A DNA stretch of 64,000 bases from Marininema halotolerans (GTDB lineage: Bacteria > Bacillota > Bacilli > Thermoactinomycetales > DSM-45169). A program made the translations under genes and the position numbers. Of the stretch, positions 34,097 through 42,165 are shown piece by piece. The DNA lies in the NCBI RefSeq assembly GCF_900116235.1, contig NZ_FPAA01000012.1, positions 23,543 through 87,542 of the forward strand, in the 5' to 3' direction. A model generated the notes under the pieces. The model worked only from the letters and a program-made list of their open reading frames with translations. It did no database searches and was not told the DNA's origin. How positions within the stretch are numbered: the first letter of the stretch is position 1; every line of letters starts with the position of its first letter.

Positions 34097-34927
34097 ATGA
34101 ATAAATCGTTAATAAAATGTTGGCTGATGATCCTATGTATTTTGGTCGGTTGGGGATGGGAACCTGTGATTGCTTTGGCATTGGATAATCAATCACCATC
34201 CCTTTGGACAAAACAAAGTCTTCACATACGAGACTGGGTACAAGAGGGAACCCCCTCCAGTTACTTAAAGGCAAGAAGTCAAATGAAGGAGTTGGCAATC
34301 GGCTTTTCACAAGCAGATTTATCAACCTTGGATGTATCGGTGCAGGGGATTCGAGCGCTTTCTAATTGTTTGGTGACGATGGAAGAGGAGTTAAATCGAG
34401 TCATGCCTCAACAAGGGGACGCGAATCGGGCGGCGATTCAGCTTACTCTTGCCTTTGATGCGGTGTCTCATTCTAATCAGCCGATGTGGGTACAGTATGA
34501 AGCTGTTTTTAAGAAGGATATCGCCAAGGTAAAAGGTGCCCTTAAAAACAATAAAAGAGAAGCTGTAGCAGCCTCCCTGAAAGAATTAATCGCCCATGTT
34601 GAATTAGTGATGCCAGCTTTGGAGGTATCTCGTCAACCAGGAACCGTACAAAAGGTGAAATCGGTTCTGCAGTTTTTTCGAAGTGAGATGAAAAAGAAAG
34701 GAGCATGGAATACCCACCGGCTGTCAGAGCCCCTTAAGCAGTGGGAGAACATGCTCACTCCTCTCATTCATGGTCCAGAGGAAGAAGTCGTTGCGGTGGG
34801 TTTAACCAATTTTCCCCCTGTCATACCCGCTGCAATACTTATGGGAACCGTTATTGCTTTGGTACTCGGTTATGTGGGATGGCGGAATTATCGTGGGAGT
34901 TATCAACGGGTGAGGGGTCGAATCTAG
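34097..34927 (+). CDS. ypjB: YpjB-like sporulation protein
   Basis: A 276-residue membrane-anchored protein. ATG 34097 follows GGAGGT at seven bases. It has an N-terminal signal/anchor (MNKSLIKC then a hydrophobic run), a helical extracytoplasmic domain rich in charged residues and one C-terminal helix (PAAILMGTVIALVLGYVGW) followed by a short basic tail, the layout of B. subtilis YpjB, whose loss affects sporulation. Position between qcrC and ypjC/ypjD agrees. ypjA, which lies before ypjB in B. subtilis, is absent. Confidence 0.85.
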   Translation: MNKSLIKCWLMILCILVGWGWEPVIALALDNQSPSLWTKQSLHIRDWVQEGTPSSYLKARSQMKELAIGFSQADLSTLDVSVQGIRALSNCLVTMEEELNRVMPQQGDANRAAIQLTLAFDAVSHSNQPMWVQYEAVFKKDIAKVKGALKNNKREAVAASLKELIAHVELVMPALEVSRQPGTVQKVKSVLQFFRSEMKKKGAWNTHRLSEPLKQWENMLTPLIHGPEEEVVAVGLTNFPPVIPAAILMGTVIALVLGYVGWRNYRGSYQRVRGRI

Positions 34928-34944
34928 TGGAGTTAGAATTCGAT

Positions 34945-35808
34945 TCAGGGTCGATCAAAGGTAAATCCTTCGCCTAATACATCCCGTACATCATGAACAA
35001 CAACAAAGGCATCTGGGTCGATGTTATGAACCAACTGTTTCATCCGTGAAAGTTCGGGCAGGCTGATAACAATGTACAGCACCTCTTTATCGGTCCCTGT
35101 ATAACCGCCTCGGCCCTTTAATAGGGTTACGCCACGTTCCATTTCGGTTGTGATCTTATCGGAGATGGATACCGCTGAATTTGAAATGATAGTGACCGCT
35201 TTACGGCTATCTAAACCTTCAACTACAAAGTCGACAACGCGTGCACCGATAAATACAGCGACAACGGTATACATCGCTTTTTCGCGCCCGATGAAGAAAT
35301 AAGAGGCTCCGATTACTGCCAAATCAAATAAAAACATGGTCCGGCCGATACTCCAACCCAGATACTTATTCCCTAAGCGAGCAATGATGTCCACCCCTCC
35401 TGTGGTGCCACCTACTCGGAAGATGATACCAAGCCCCCCTCCTACAAGAACCCCTGTATAGAGTGCAGCAAGTAAGGGGTCGTTCGGAATGGGCTCGCCC
35501 CAATTTTGCGTAAGGGAGAGACAAATGGAGACCATGGTTGTACCATAAATGGTTAAGAGAAAGGTACGTTTGCCAAACACTTTATATCCGACTAAAAAAA
35601 GTGGAATATTTAAGGCGAGAATGACTGGCCCTGGAGGTAGTTGAAACAGGTAATAAAGAATGAGAGCGATACCTGTGAAACCGCCTTCAGCCAGTTTATT
35701 GGCGATTGCAAAATAGTTAACACCCAGCGAGAAAATGAATGAGCCGATGAGAATGGCAAGAAGATCCCAGATCCACTTTCGCAAAGGCTGTTTTGGCATG
35801 ACGTTCAT
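34945..35808 (-). CDS. YitT-family membrane protein (YpjC-like) with DUF2179 domain
   Basis: 287 residues. Five to six membrane helices (YitT part, with SFIFSLGVNYFAIANKLAEG, then GGFTGIALIL and VGGTTGGVDIIARL as family motifs), then a C-terminal soluble DUF2179 domain (AVTIISN...GVTLLKGRGGYTG, VVHDVRDVLGEGF). Function of the family is unknown. ATG ending at 35808 follows AAGGAGGCG. In B. subtilis ypjC lies here on the same strand as its neighbours; in this window it is inverted and convergent with ypjB, only 17 bases apart. Confidence 0.9.
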   Translation of the reverse strand: MNVMPKQPLRKWIWDLLAILIGSFIFSLGVNYFAIANKLAEGGFTGIALILYYLFQLPPGPVILALNIPLFLVGYKVFGKRTFLLTIYGTTMVSICLSLTQNWGEPIPNDPLLAALYTGVLVGGGLGIIFRVGGTTGGVDIIARLGNKYLGWSIGRTMFLFDLAVIGASYFFIGREKAMYTVVAVFIGARVVDFVVEGLDSRKAVTIISNSAVSISDKITTEMERGVTLLKGRGGYTGTDKEVLYIVISLPELSRMKQLVHNIDPDAFVVVHDVRDVLGEGFTFDRP

Positions 35809-35931
35809 GAATCTTCGCCTCCTTAATGGTTAGTTTGGTCGATCGTCGTCTAATCAATGAATAGATCCATTTAGAAACAGCCGACTAATATTATACCGAC
35901 GAGGGATCGGATGGGCAATCCACTCCACCAT

Positions 35932-35960
35932 AAAAAGCGGGTCCTTGGACCTGTTTTTTT
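35932..35960 (+). terminator. Orphan terminator-like hairpin in the ypjC-ypjD divergent gap
   Basis: Stem AAAAAGCGGGT/ACCTGTTTTTTT with loop CCTTGG. No plus-strand gene precedes it, so it may end an undetected short transcript or act as an attenuator. The rest of the 236-bp gap holds a possible sigma-A promoter for ypjD: TTGTTT, 17 bp, TACGAT ending near 36020. Confidence 0.5.
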
Positions 35961-36044
35961 ATAGAGAGAAGAAAGGTTACAATCAGTAAGGTTTGTTTTC
36001 TATGAGCGGATCGGTTACGATGATAAAAAATAGGAGGATGGATT

Positions 36045-36374
36045 GTGGAAAAACGGACGTTACAAGCAATGCAAAAGGAAGTTGATCAATACATATCGCA
36101 ATTTAAAGAAGGATATTTCCATCCCTTATCCATGCTCGCACGCATGACAGAAGAGGTAGGGGAGCTTGCGCGAGAAGTCAATCATCAATTTGGTGAGAAG
36201 CCGAAAAAAGCAGAGGAAGAAGAGAATAGCATCGAGATGGAGCTGGGTGATATTCTCTTTATCACGCTATGTTTTGCGAATTCGCTCGATATTGATCTTG
36301 ATGAAGCGTATCAAAAGGTAATGGATAAATACAATACACGGGACAAGGATCGTTGGACGAGCAAGGAATCGTAA
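36045..36374 (+). CDS. ypjD: MazG-like nucleotide pyrophosphohydrolase (YpjD)
   Basis: A 109-residue single-domain MazG-type NTP pyrophosphohydrolase. The metal motif is spread over MTEEVGELAREVNHQF (EExxE) and MELGDILFITLCFAN (ExxD), and the KYNTRDKDRW C-terminus matches YpjD. It would hydrolyse (d)NTPs or related nucleotides in the cytosol. GTG 36045 with AGGAGGA at six bases. It precedes dapB as in B. subtilis. Confidence 0.92.
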   Translation: MEKRTLQAMQKEVDQYISQFKEGYFHPLSMLARMTEEVGELAREVNHQFGEKPKKAEEEENSIEMELGDILFITLCFANSLDIDLDEAYQKVMDKYNTRDKDRWTSKES

Positions 36375-36399
36375 CACGGTCACCGTTACAAAGGAGGGA

Positions 36400-36424
36400 G
36401 CAGTGAAGCGTTTCGCTTCACTGC
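36400..36424 (+). promoter_or_regulatory. dapB: Hairpin covering the dapB start codon
   Basis: Perfect 11-pair stem (36400-36410 with 36414-36424, loop TTT) that includes the GTG at 36403. Another imperfect hairpin (36371-36389, GTAAC...GTTAC) lies on the other side of the AAGGAGGG ribosome site. The pair could control dapB translation. Confidence 0.5.
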
Positions 36425-37233
36425 ATCGATGGATGGCACCGATCAAAGTCGCTGTTGCTGGAGCAACAGGTAAAATGGGACAAGAAGTGATCAAACTAAT
36501 CCAACGGGAAGAAAGCTTGATCCTCGTTGGCGCTACAGCACGAACACAAGCAGGAACCGATGTGGGTGAAGCCATTGGGATGGGTCGTCTCGATGTAATT
36601 TTGACAGAATCACTCACGGATGTCCTTGCACAGGGGCCAGATGTGCTGGTTGATTTTACGACCCCTTCCCTAGTAAAAAGCAACACGGAACAGGCGATTG
36701 CTTATGGTGTTCGTCCGGTGGTGGGTACGACAGGGCTTACAGAAGAGGAAATCCGCGCATTGGATCAACAATGTCAGGAGGCAGGGATCGGAGGGATCAT
36801 TGCGCCTAATTTTGCGATTGGTGCTGTCTTAATGATGGTTTTCGCAGGAAAAGCAGCACGCTACATGCCTCATCTAGAAATCATTGAGTTGCATCACGAT
36901 CGTAAATTGGATGCCCCTTCAGGAACCGCTTTAAAGACGGCGGAGTTAATTTCAAAGGAACGAGAAGAGCAAAAACAGGGCCACCCCGAAGAAAAGGAAA
37001 CCCTTGAAGGGGCTCGCGGTGGTTATAAAGATGGCTATCGAATTCATAGTGTCCGGCTTCCTGGGCTCGTGGCTCACCAAGAAGTACTCTTCTCAGATGC
37101 TGGACAACTGTTGACCATCCGCCATGACTCACTAAACCGGGAATCCTTTATGCCGGGTGTAAAGCTGGCTGTGGAGGATGTGATGAACCGTAAGGGGCTT
37201 ATTTATGGCCTGGAGAATATCCTTGACCTATAA
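36403..37233 (+). CDS. dapB: 4-hydroxy-tetrahydrodipicolinate reductase
   Basis: NAD(P)H-dependent step of lysine/diaminopimelate synthesis, which also supplies dipicolinate in spore formers. Motifs: IKVAVAGATGKMGQEV, VLVDFTTPS, VVGTTGLTEEE, APNFAIGAVLMM, ELHHDRKLDAPSGTALK. The start is uncertain: GTG 36403 has AAGGAGGG at the right distance and gives 276 residues with an odd ten-residue leader; ATG 36433 gives the usual N-terminus but has no ribosome site of its own. The start region lies in a strong hairpin. Confidence 0.95.
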   Translation: MKRFASLHRWMAPIKVAVAGATGKMGQEVIKLIQREESLILVGATARTQAGTDVGEAIGMGRLDVILTESLTDVLAQGPDVLVDFTTPSLVKSNTEQAIAYGVRPVVGTTGLTEEEIRALDQQCQEAGIGGIIAPNFAIGAVLMMVFAGKAARYMPHLEIIELHHDRKLDAPSGTALKTAELISKEREEQKQGHPEEKETLEGARGGYKDGYRIHSVRLPGLVAHQEVLFSDAGQLLTIRHDSLNRESFMPGVKLAVEDVMNRKGLIYGLENILDL

Positions 37234-37258
37234 AAAGAAGTAGGAAGGTGAAGCGATC

Positions 37259-37759
37259 ATGCCTAAAAGCGTGAAATTACGAGGGATTAGTTGGGTATTA
37301 TTTTCCGTTCTTATTGGATCGGTGGCAGTAGGGTGCCAAAATGATCAGTCGATGAATGAAAAACAACAAACGGCTCACCAGGGCGATATCCAGGAGGCGA
37401 CGGCGAGTAAAAAACACCTGCCCTCTTTTTTAAAGGATACGGATCCCCATGTAAGAACGGTTTACAGGATAGCAGCTGAGCATGCAAACACCCTTGAGAA
37501 AATGCCTTGCTATTGTGGGTGTGGGGAAAGTGTGGGGCATAAGAATAATCTAGATTGTTTTGTCCAACAGCAGGAAAAAAACGGTGAAATTATTTGGGAC
37601 TCCCATGGGATGAAATGTTCGACTTGTCTAATGATCGCGAAAAAATCAGTAGAGTTAAAGAATCAAGGAAAAAGCGATTTGGAAATTCGAAAGATGATAG
37701 ATCAAGAGTACGAAGGATCTTATGGAAATCCCACGCCAACGCCGATGCCGCAATCGTAA
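37259..37759 (+). CDS. PCYCGC-motif lipoprotein
   Basis: A 166-residue lipoprotein: basic N-terminus, hydrophobic core and lipobox VAVGC, then a linker and a domain with the hallmark MPCYCGCGESVGHKNNLDCF and a later GMKCSTCLMIA. Families with this PCYCGC domain are known only from sequence; the many Cys suggest metal or haem binding at the outer face of the membrane. ATG 37259 follows GTAGGAAGGTG. The C-terminus ends in a short Pro-rich repeat. It is a single gene with its own terminator. Confidence 0.85.
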   Translation: MPKSVKLRGISWVLFSVLIGSVAVGCQNDQSMNEKQQTAHQGDIQEATASKKHLPSFLKDTDPHVRTVYRIAAEHANTLEKMPCYCGCGESVGHKNNLDCFVQQQEKNGEIIWDSHGMKCSTCLMIAKKSVELKNQGKSDLEIRKMIDQEYEGSYGNPTPTPMPQS

Positions 37760-37760
37760 T

Positions 37761-37801
37761 AAAAAAGAGAGGCTTGTCTACCAGACAAGCCTCTCTTTTT
37801 T
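37761..37801 (+). terminator. Terminator after the PCYCGC lipoprotein gene
   Basis: Near-perfect 19-pair stem (37761-37779 with 37783-37801) with an A tract and T tract, active in either direction. Confidence 0.92.
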
Positions 37802-37962
37802 ATTACCCATATCCCAATCAGATAACTGGTGAACATTTTTATTGGACCTTAAAATATTATTAATTTTTTATTTAGGGAATCAAAATATACCGAATTTACA
37901 AGTGGTCAAGCGAATTATTTTATTGTTGTATTAATAATACTAATAAAATTTTGATAAACACC

Positions 37963-37993
37963 TTGACATAATCTTCTTGCTATGGTTTATTAT
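37963..37993 (+). promoter_or_regulatory. Sigma-A promoter of the small secreted protein cluster
   Basis: TTGACA (37963-37968) followed by AT-rich TTTATTATAT; -10 choices TTTATT (17 bp) or TATTAT (19 bp). The region from 37806 to here is very AT-rich and holds no gene. Confidence 0.6.
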
Positions 37994-38033
37994 ATATAAA
38001 GATTGTTATTTCAATAAAGGAAGGGGTGATGTT

Positions 38034-38432
38034 GTGCTAAAGAAGACGATTTTTTGTACCATTTGTACATTTGGTTTGTTTTTATGTTCTTTATTGATAG
38101 TATCCGGTGCATTTGCTCAAGTTTTATTTTATACATTTGACTGTTATTTTGATGACTCAGCGTCTCCTTTGGGTCCCAATCGGTCACTGAATGGTGATAC
38201 AGTTCAGTCGCTTACGGTTGAGATGGATCAAGAGCCATCGTATTTTAACGGCCTAAGTGTATGTCTAACGGATGAGAATGAGAAAAGCCTTTCATGTAAG
38301 CGATTACTTAATGGTGAATCCGCAATTTCGTATGAGTTAGAGAAGGGGACGAAGTATAAGGTGAAGTTGTATAATTTTACTTCACAGAACGAACTTCATT
38401 TGACTGGGAAAGTTATACCGAGTTACCGATAA
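38034..38432 (+). CDS. Small secreted three-cysteine protein (family member 1)
   Basis: 132 residues. GTG 38034 lies five bases after GGAAGGGGTG; the earlier ATG at 37977 would sit in the promoter. A signal peptide (LKKTIFCTICTFGLF... up to SGAFAQ) is followed by about 100 residues with three Cys in the order FDCYF, GLSVC and LSCKRL, ending with HLTGKV. The same Cys order (xC, GLxxC, xC followed by a GxxxxI/V strand) appears in the proteins at 39076, 39527 and 40018, so it is a distant paralogue. Function unknown; likely extracellular. Confidence 0.75.
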   Translation: MLKKTIFCTICTFGLFLCSLLIVSGAFAQVLFYTFDCYFDDSASPLGPNRSLNGDTVQSLTVEMDQEPSYFNGLSVCLTDENEKSLSCKRLLNGESAISYELEKGTKYKVKLYNFTSQNELHLTGKVIPSYR

Positions 38433-38477
38433 CCTTTTCTGAATAATGAGATTATTAGCTGATTAGGAGTGGTTTTT

Positions 38478-38972
38478 ATGAAAAAGAAATGTTCCTCATG
38501 GATTGTAGGACTGCTGTCCCTAGTTTTCCTTGTGATGATAGCTTCTCCCATGCCCACCTATGCTTCAACGAATGAAACGGATATCGAAAGGACAGCGGAT
38601 TCTACGTATTTTTTTGAAACGATTGCTCCCGGTGAGAGTTTTACGGTGACCTATGAGGATGCTCTGTCTTTTCAGGCAAATGTAGACTTCGTGATCTACG
38701 ATTACATGACAGAGGCTCCGGTAACATTTACACCTGAGAAGTTCGATATCCAATTTACCAGTGGAACGGCAGTCGTTCCTCCTTTGATGTTAACCTATCC
38801 CAATGCGATAGCAGCGGGTTACCCAGTAGAAACTTCGCTGTCAATCTTCCCGAATTATTCCATGAAGGCCCTTGATGCAAGTGGTCCAATCAGTAAAAAA
38901 GGAGAAGTAACCATTAAAAACAACAGTGAAAATACTGTGGGATTTGAGGGCTTTCTGTACGGGATTCGGTAG
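38478..38972 (+). CDS. Secreted protein of unknown function
   Basis: 164 residues from ATG 38478, with TAGGAG at eight bases. A clear signal peptide (MKKKCSSWIVGLL..., cleavage near PTYAS) precedes a Cys-free domain of predicted beta strands (FFETIAPGESFTVTYEDA, VDFVIYDYMTEAPVTF, SLSIFPNYSMKALDASG). It does not share the three-Cys pattern of its neighbours. I recognise no family. Placed between members of the three-Cys family and likely exported with them. Confidence 0.7.
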   Translation: MKKKCSSWIVGLLSLVFLVMIASPMPTYASTNETDIERTADSTYFFETIAPGESFTVTYEDALSFQANVDFVIYDYMTEAPVTFTPEKFDIQFTSGTAVVPPLMLTYPNAIAAGYPVETSLSIFPNYSMKALDASGPISKKGEVTIKNNSENTVGFEGFLYGIR

Positions 38973-39075
38973 GACGAAAGGATCGATTATGTTACCTCGT
39001 CAGAGATTGAACCCGATAGAAGTGAAGGGGTAGTGGGTAGATGAATACGAAAATAAAATCTTAGGAGTGATTGTA

Positions 39076-39474
39076 GTGAAAGATTTCCGCTTTGCAAAGG
39101 TCGCTTTTGCCAGTTTTGTCTTGTGTTTTGTGATGTTATTCGCAGCATCCTCTACTTCTGCAGCCTTCCAATTTCCCATCCACTTTGTTTGTTATGGGGA
39201 TTATACAACCTTTCCTAATATCGATTCGTCAAAATATAGCGCCATGACATTTAAATTTTCGAATAATGAGCCTGAAGAGCTTGATGGTTTAGTGATTTGT
39301 ACGTATATCTCTTCAACACCCACTAATAAAAAATGCGTGACCTTTGATGGTAGTCAAAACACGATCACTATGGACTTTGAAGATCCTACACAGATTTATA
39401 GCCTTCGGATTGATAAGCGAGCAACTGGTTTAGAGAGCATTTCTGGGACCTATCTAAGGACGGAGCGAAACTGA
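39076..39474 (+). CDS. Small secreted three-cysteine protein (family member 2)
   Basis: 132 residues. Start GTG 39076 lies after TTAGGAG and gives VKDFRFAKVAFASFVLCFVM, nearly the same signal peptide as member 3, with cleavage after SAA. The mature part has Cys in FVCYG, GLVICTY and KKCVTFDGSQN. The last motif, CxxxDGSQN then an alternating strand, is shared with members 3 and 4. Function unknown. Confidence 0.78.
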   Translation: MKDFRFAKVAFASFVLCFVMLFAASSTSAAFQFPIHFVCYGDYTTFPNIDSSKYSAMTFKFSNNEPEELDGLVICTYISSTPTNKKCVTFDGSQNTITMDFEDPTQIYSLRIDKRATGLESISGTYLRTERN

Positions 39475-39526
39475 GTGAATTCGTATCACCTTTAATAGCA
39501 AAAAAGAATTCATTGGAGGGATTGTG

Positions 39527-39916
39527 ATGAAAGATTTCCGCTTTGCAAAGGTTACTTATGCAAGTTTGGTTTTGTGCTTTGTGATGTTATTCGCAGCATC
39601 CTCTACTTTCGCAGCAGCGACAAGGTATTTTGTATGCACAGGTGCGATCACGTATTTTCAAAACATTGATGCTTCCAAATATGATTCCGTAACGTTTAAT
39701 TTTCCAGCGTATGAACCCGAAGAGCTTAACGGATTAGAGGTATGTGTTTTTGTTCCTTTTACGCCCAACCAAAAATGTGAAAATCTTGATGGTAGCCAAA
39801 ATTCAATTACAATGAATCTGGATGACCCTACGAAGACCTACACCCTTAAGCTTAGAAAGTCAAAATTGGATCTCGATAGCATAACCGGGACGTACACTTT
39901 GAATGACAGAGAGTAA
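39527..39916 (+). CDS. Small secreted three-cysteine protein (family member 3)
   Basis: 129 residues from ATG 39527 behind GGAGGG. The signal peptide is almost identical to that of member 2 (KDFRFAKVTYASLVLCFVM), evidence of tandem duplication. Cys occur in FVCTG, GLEVCVF and QKCENLDGSQN. The end, SITGTYTLNDRE, is nearly that of member 4. Followed by a terminator, so members 1 to 3 can form one unit. Confidence 0.78.
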   Translation: MKDFRFAKVTYASLVLCFVMLFAASSTFAAATRYFVCTGAITYFQNIDASKYDSVTFNFPAYEPEELNGLEVCVFVPFTPNQKCENLDGSQNSITMNLDDPTKTYTLKLRKSKLDLDSITGTYTLNDRE

Positions 39917-39923
39917 TATTTGC

Positions 39924-39966
39924 CAAAAAACCATCACCCCGATGTGAAAAGGGTGATGGTTTTTTG
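39924..39966 (+). terminator. Terminator after family member 3
   Basis: Arms AAAAAACCATCACCC and GGGTGATGGTTTTTT around an 11-base loop. Confidence 0.9.
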
Positions 39967-40017
39967 AAACCGCAAATTCGGGTCGATTTCAAAAATCACA
40001 ATCGAGGAGTGAAGGGC

Positions 40018-40407
40018 ATGAAAGGGCTTCATATAAAGAAGTTGGCTATGGTTAGTTTGGTTTTTGGATGCGTGATGATCTTTGCAACAACGCCGACTTT
40101 TGCCGCATTCACGGGATATCTTATCTGCTCTCGTGAGGTTACCTATTTATCGAAATTGGATGCTTCCAAATATCGATCGGTGACCCTTGATATGAAGGAG
40201 CATGATCCCCAAGAGCTTATTGGGTTAGAGGTATGTAAAGTCGCTTCCTTTTCAGCGAATAAATCATGTATGACCTTTGATGGAAGTCAAAATTCTGTGA
40301 CGGTGACGTTAGATAATGCGAGCGAGCCGTATACCATTGCGATCAATAAATCCGTTGTGGATGTGGGCATCATTTCAGGGACCTTTACTCTGAATGATCG
40401 TGAGTAG
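40018..40407 (+). CDS. Small secreted three-cysteine protein (family member 4)
   Basis: 129 residues from ATG 40018, preceded by CGAGGAGTGAAGGGC. Signal peptide MKGLHIKKLAMVSLVFG..., cleavage after FAA. Cys in LICSRE, GLEVCKV and KSCMTFDGSQN; the end reads GTFTLNDRE. Closest to member 3 in the mature part. It lies after the terminator of member 3, so it needs read-through or its own promoter. Followed by a terminator. Confidence 0.78.
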   Translation: MKGLHIKKLAMVSLVFGCVMIFATTPTFAAFTGYLICSREVTYLSKLDASKYRSVTLDMKEHDPQELIGLEVCKVASFSANKSCMTFDGSQNSVTVTLDNASEPYTIAINKSVVDVGIISGTFTLNDRE

Positions 40408-40429
40408 AAAAGTCATTTGTATAGGTAGC

Positions 40430-40473
40430 AAAAAACCCGCTTTCTCTGGCCTTACCGAGAAAGCGGGTTTTTT
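40430..40473 (+). terminator. Terminator after family member 4
   Basis: Arms AAAAACCCGCTTTCTC (40431-40446) and GAGAAAGCGGGTTTTT (40457-40472), with T's following. Confidence 0.93.
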
Positions 40474-40495
40474 GTGGATTAAATCATTTGTGCTC

Positions 40496-40540
40496 TTGCT
40501 AATTAGTCAAATTTGAATATAATAATTATTAGATCATAAT
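40496..40540 (+). promoter_or_regulatory. Promoter and possible operator of the MFS-PadR operon
   Basis: TTGCTA (40496-40501), 16-bp spacer, perfect TATAAT (40518-40523). A dyad ATTAT-N6-ATAAT (40525-40540) lies over the start point and could be the PadR operator. Another hairpin ACCATG/CATGGT (40566-40582) lies in the leader. Confidence 0.6.
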
Positions 40541-40603
40541 CAACCAGTTGGAGTAAGCGTTAAGCACCATGAAAAGCATGGTACCTATAGGGATAGGAGA
40601 TGG

Positions 40604-42157
40604 ATGGGGAATATGATGCATGCGAAAAGCCGTGTAAATGGTGTAGTAGCGGGACTTTTGTTAGGGATATTGATGGCTTCGATGGATAATACCATTGTTG
40701 CTACCGCGATGGGGACGATTGTAGCAGACTTAGGGGGCCTTCAACATTTTATTTGGGTGACCTCCGCCTATATGATTGCCAGTGTAGCTGGGATGCCGAT
40801 TTTCGGTAAACTTTCTGATATGTATGGGAGAAAAGCGTTTTACATCACGGGATTGACGTTATTTATTCTTGGCTCCATTTTGTGTGGATTTTCGCAATCG
40901 ATGGTGGAACTGAGTATATCGCGGGCGATTCAAGGGTTGGGTGGCGGCGCCCTGATGCCCATCGCTTTTACGATTATCTTTGATATCTTCCCGCCGGAAA
41001 AGCGAGGAAAAATGTCGGCATTATTTGGAGCGGTTTTCGGCCTCTCCAGTGTATGTGGTCCATTATTGGGTGCCTTTATCACGGATTATTTTGATTGGCG
41101 CTGGATCTTTTTTATCAATCTCCCCTTAGGGATTCTTTCCTTTTTCTTTATTTGGCGCTTTTATCATGAGTCTTTGGAAAGAACACGGCAAAAGATTGAC
41201 TGGCTAGGAGCAGGATTGTTAGTCACTTCGATCGTTAGTCTGATGTTTGCCTTAGAGTTGGGTGGAAAAGAAATCGCCTGGAACTCTCCGATGATCTATG
41301 GGTTATTTGCTGCCTTTGCTATTTTATTAGGTTTTTTCTTGTATGTAGAATCCCGAGTGCCACAACCGATCATTTCCTTAAAGCTTTTCAAAATTCGGTT
41401 GTTTGCAGCAAGTCAGGGAATTGGGTTTTTGTATGGCTCGGTGTTTGTGGTCGCAACGGTTTTTATTCCTTTATTTGTGCAAGCGGTATTTGGGGGTTCT
41501 GCTACCAATAGCGGTCTGATTTTGATGCCCATGATGTTAGGGGTGGTGGCGGGAAGTCAAACAAGTGGAAGGTTGGTCATGTTTGCCTCCTATCGAAGGA
41601 TCATGATGGGTTCAGGAGCCTTATTACTCACAGGGATTCTTCTTTTAGGAACGCTATCCGTGGACACCTCCCGATGGTTCGTTACCCTGTTCATGGTCAT
41701 TACAGGAATGGGGATGGGGATGTCCTTTCCCTTGCTCAGTATGAGTTCAATTGAGGGATTGGATATTCGCCAGCGGGGAGCTGCAAACTCCGCAGTGGCA
41801 TTTTTCAGGATGATTGGAATGACCTTAGGGATTACCATATTCGGTACCATTCAAAACCACTTGATGATGAACGATCTGGGGCAGGTACTTACACGCATCC
41901 AGGGCGTTGATGGGGAGATCAGTCCTCAGGCGCTGTTGCAACCGGAAGTCCGGCAACATATACCGCCCCAGGTGTTGGAGCAGATGAGCCAAGCATTTGC
42001 TGACTCGATTGCGACGGTATTCCAATGGTCACTTATTCCAATTAGCCTTGCAATTGTCTTGATCTTCCTAATGGGAAAACGTAGACTAGTCGTGCAAAAG
42101 CCTGCCTCGAAAGAGGCGGTGACAAAAGCTCCTGAACCTGTAGGTGGGGAGGGGTAA
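40604..42157 (+). CDS. DHA2-family (EmrB/QacA-type) drug efflux transporter, MFS
   Basis: A 517-residue membrane protein with about 14 helices. Antiporter motif D1/A region: ILMASMDNTIVATAMGTI and GKLSDMYGRKAFYI (motif A), and motif C-like GAVFGLSSVCGPLLGAFITD. Such pumps exchange protons for toxic amphipathic compounds. ATG 40604 has AGGAGA only three bases before; ATG 40613 is an alternative. The PadR regulator follows eight bases on, as is common for inducible pumps of this class. The substrate cannot be told. Confidence 0.93.
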   Translation: MGNMMHAKSRVNGVVAGLLLGILMASMDNTIVATAMGTIVADLGGLQHFIWVTSAYMIASVAGMPIFGKLSDMYGRKAFYITGLTLFILGSILCGFSQSMVELSISRAIQGLGGGALMPIAFTIIFDIFPPEKRGKMSALFGAVFGLSSVCGPLLGAFITDYFDWRWIFFINLPLGILSFFFIWRFYHESLERTRQKIDWLGAGLLVTSIVSLMFALELGGKEIAWNSPMIYGLFAAFAILLGFFLYVESRVPQPIISLKLFKIRLFAASQGIGFLYGSVFVVATVFIPLFVQAVFGGSATNSGLILMPMMLGVVAGSQTSGRLVMFASYRRIMMGSGALLLTGILLLGTLSVDTSRWFVTLFMVITGMGMGMSFPLLSMSSIEGLDIRQRGAANSAVAFFRMIGMTLGITIFGTIQNHLMMNDLGQVLTRIQGVDGEISPQALLQPEVRQHIPPQVLEQMSQAFADSIATVFQWSLIPISLAIVLIFLMGKRRLVVQKPASKEAVTKAPEPVGGEG

Positions 42158-42165
42158 AATTTTTT

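Noticed and set aside
38565..38753. Minus-strand frame opposite the secreted protein at 38478
   Set aside because: Shadow of a gene with signal peptide and good ribosome site; no own start signals.
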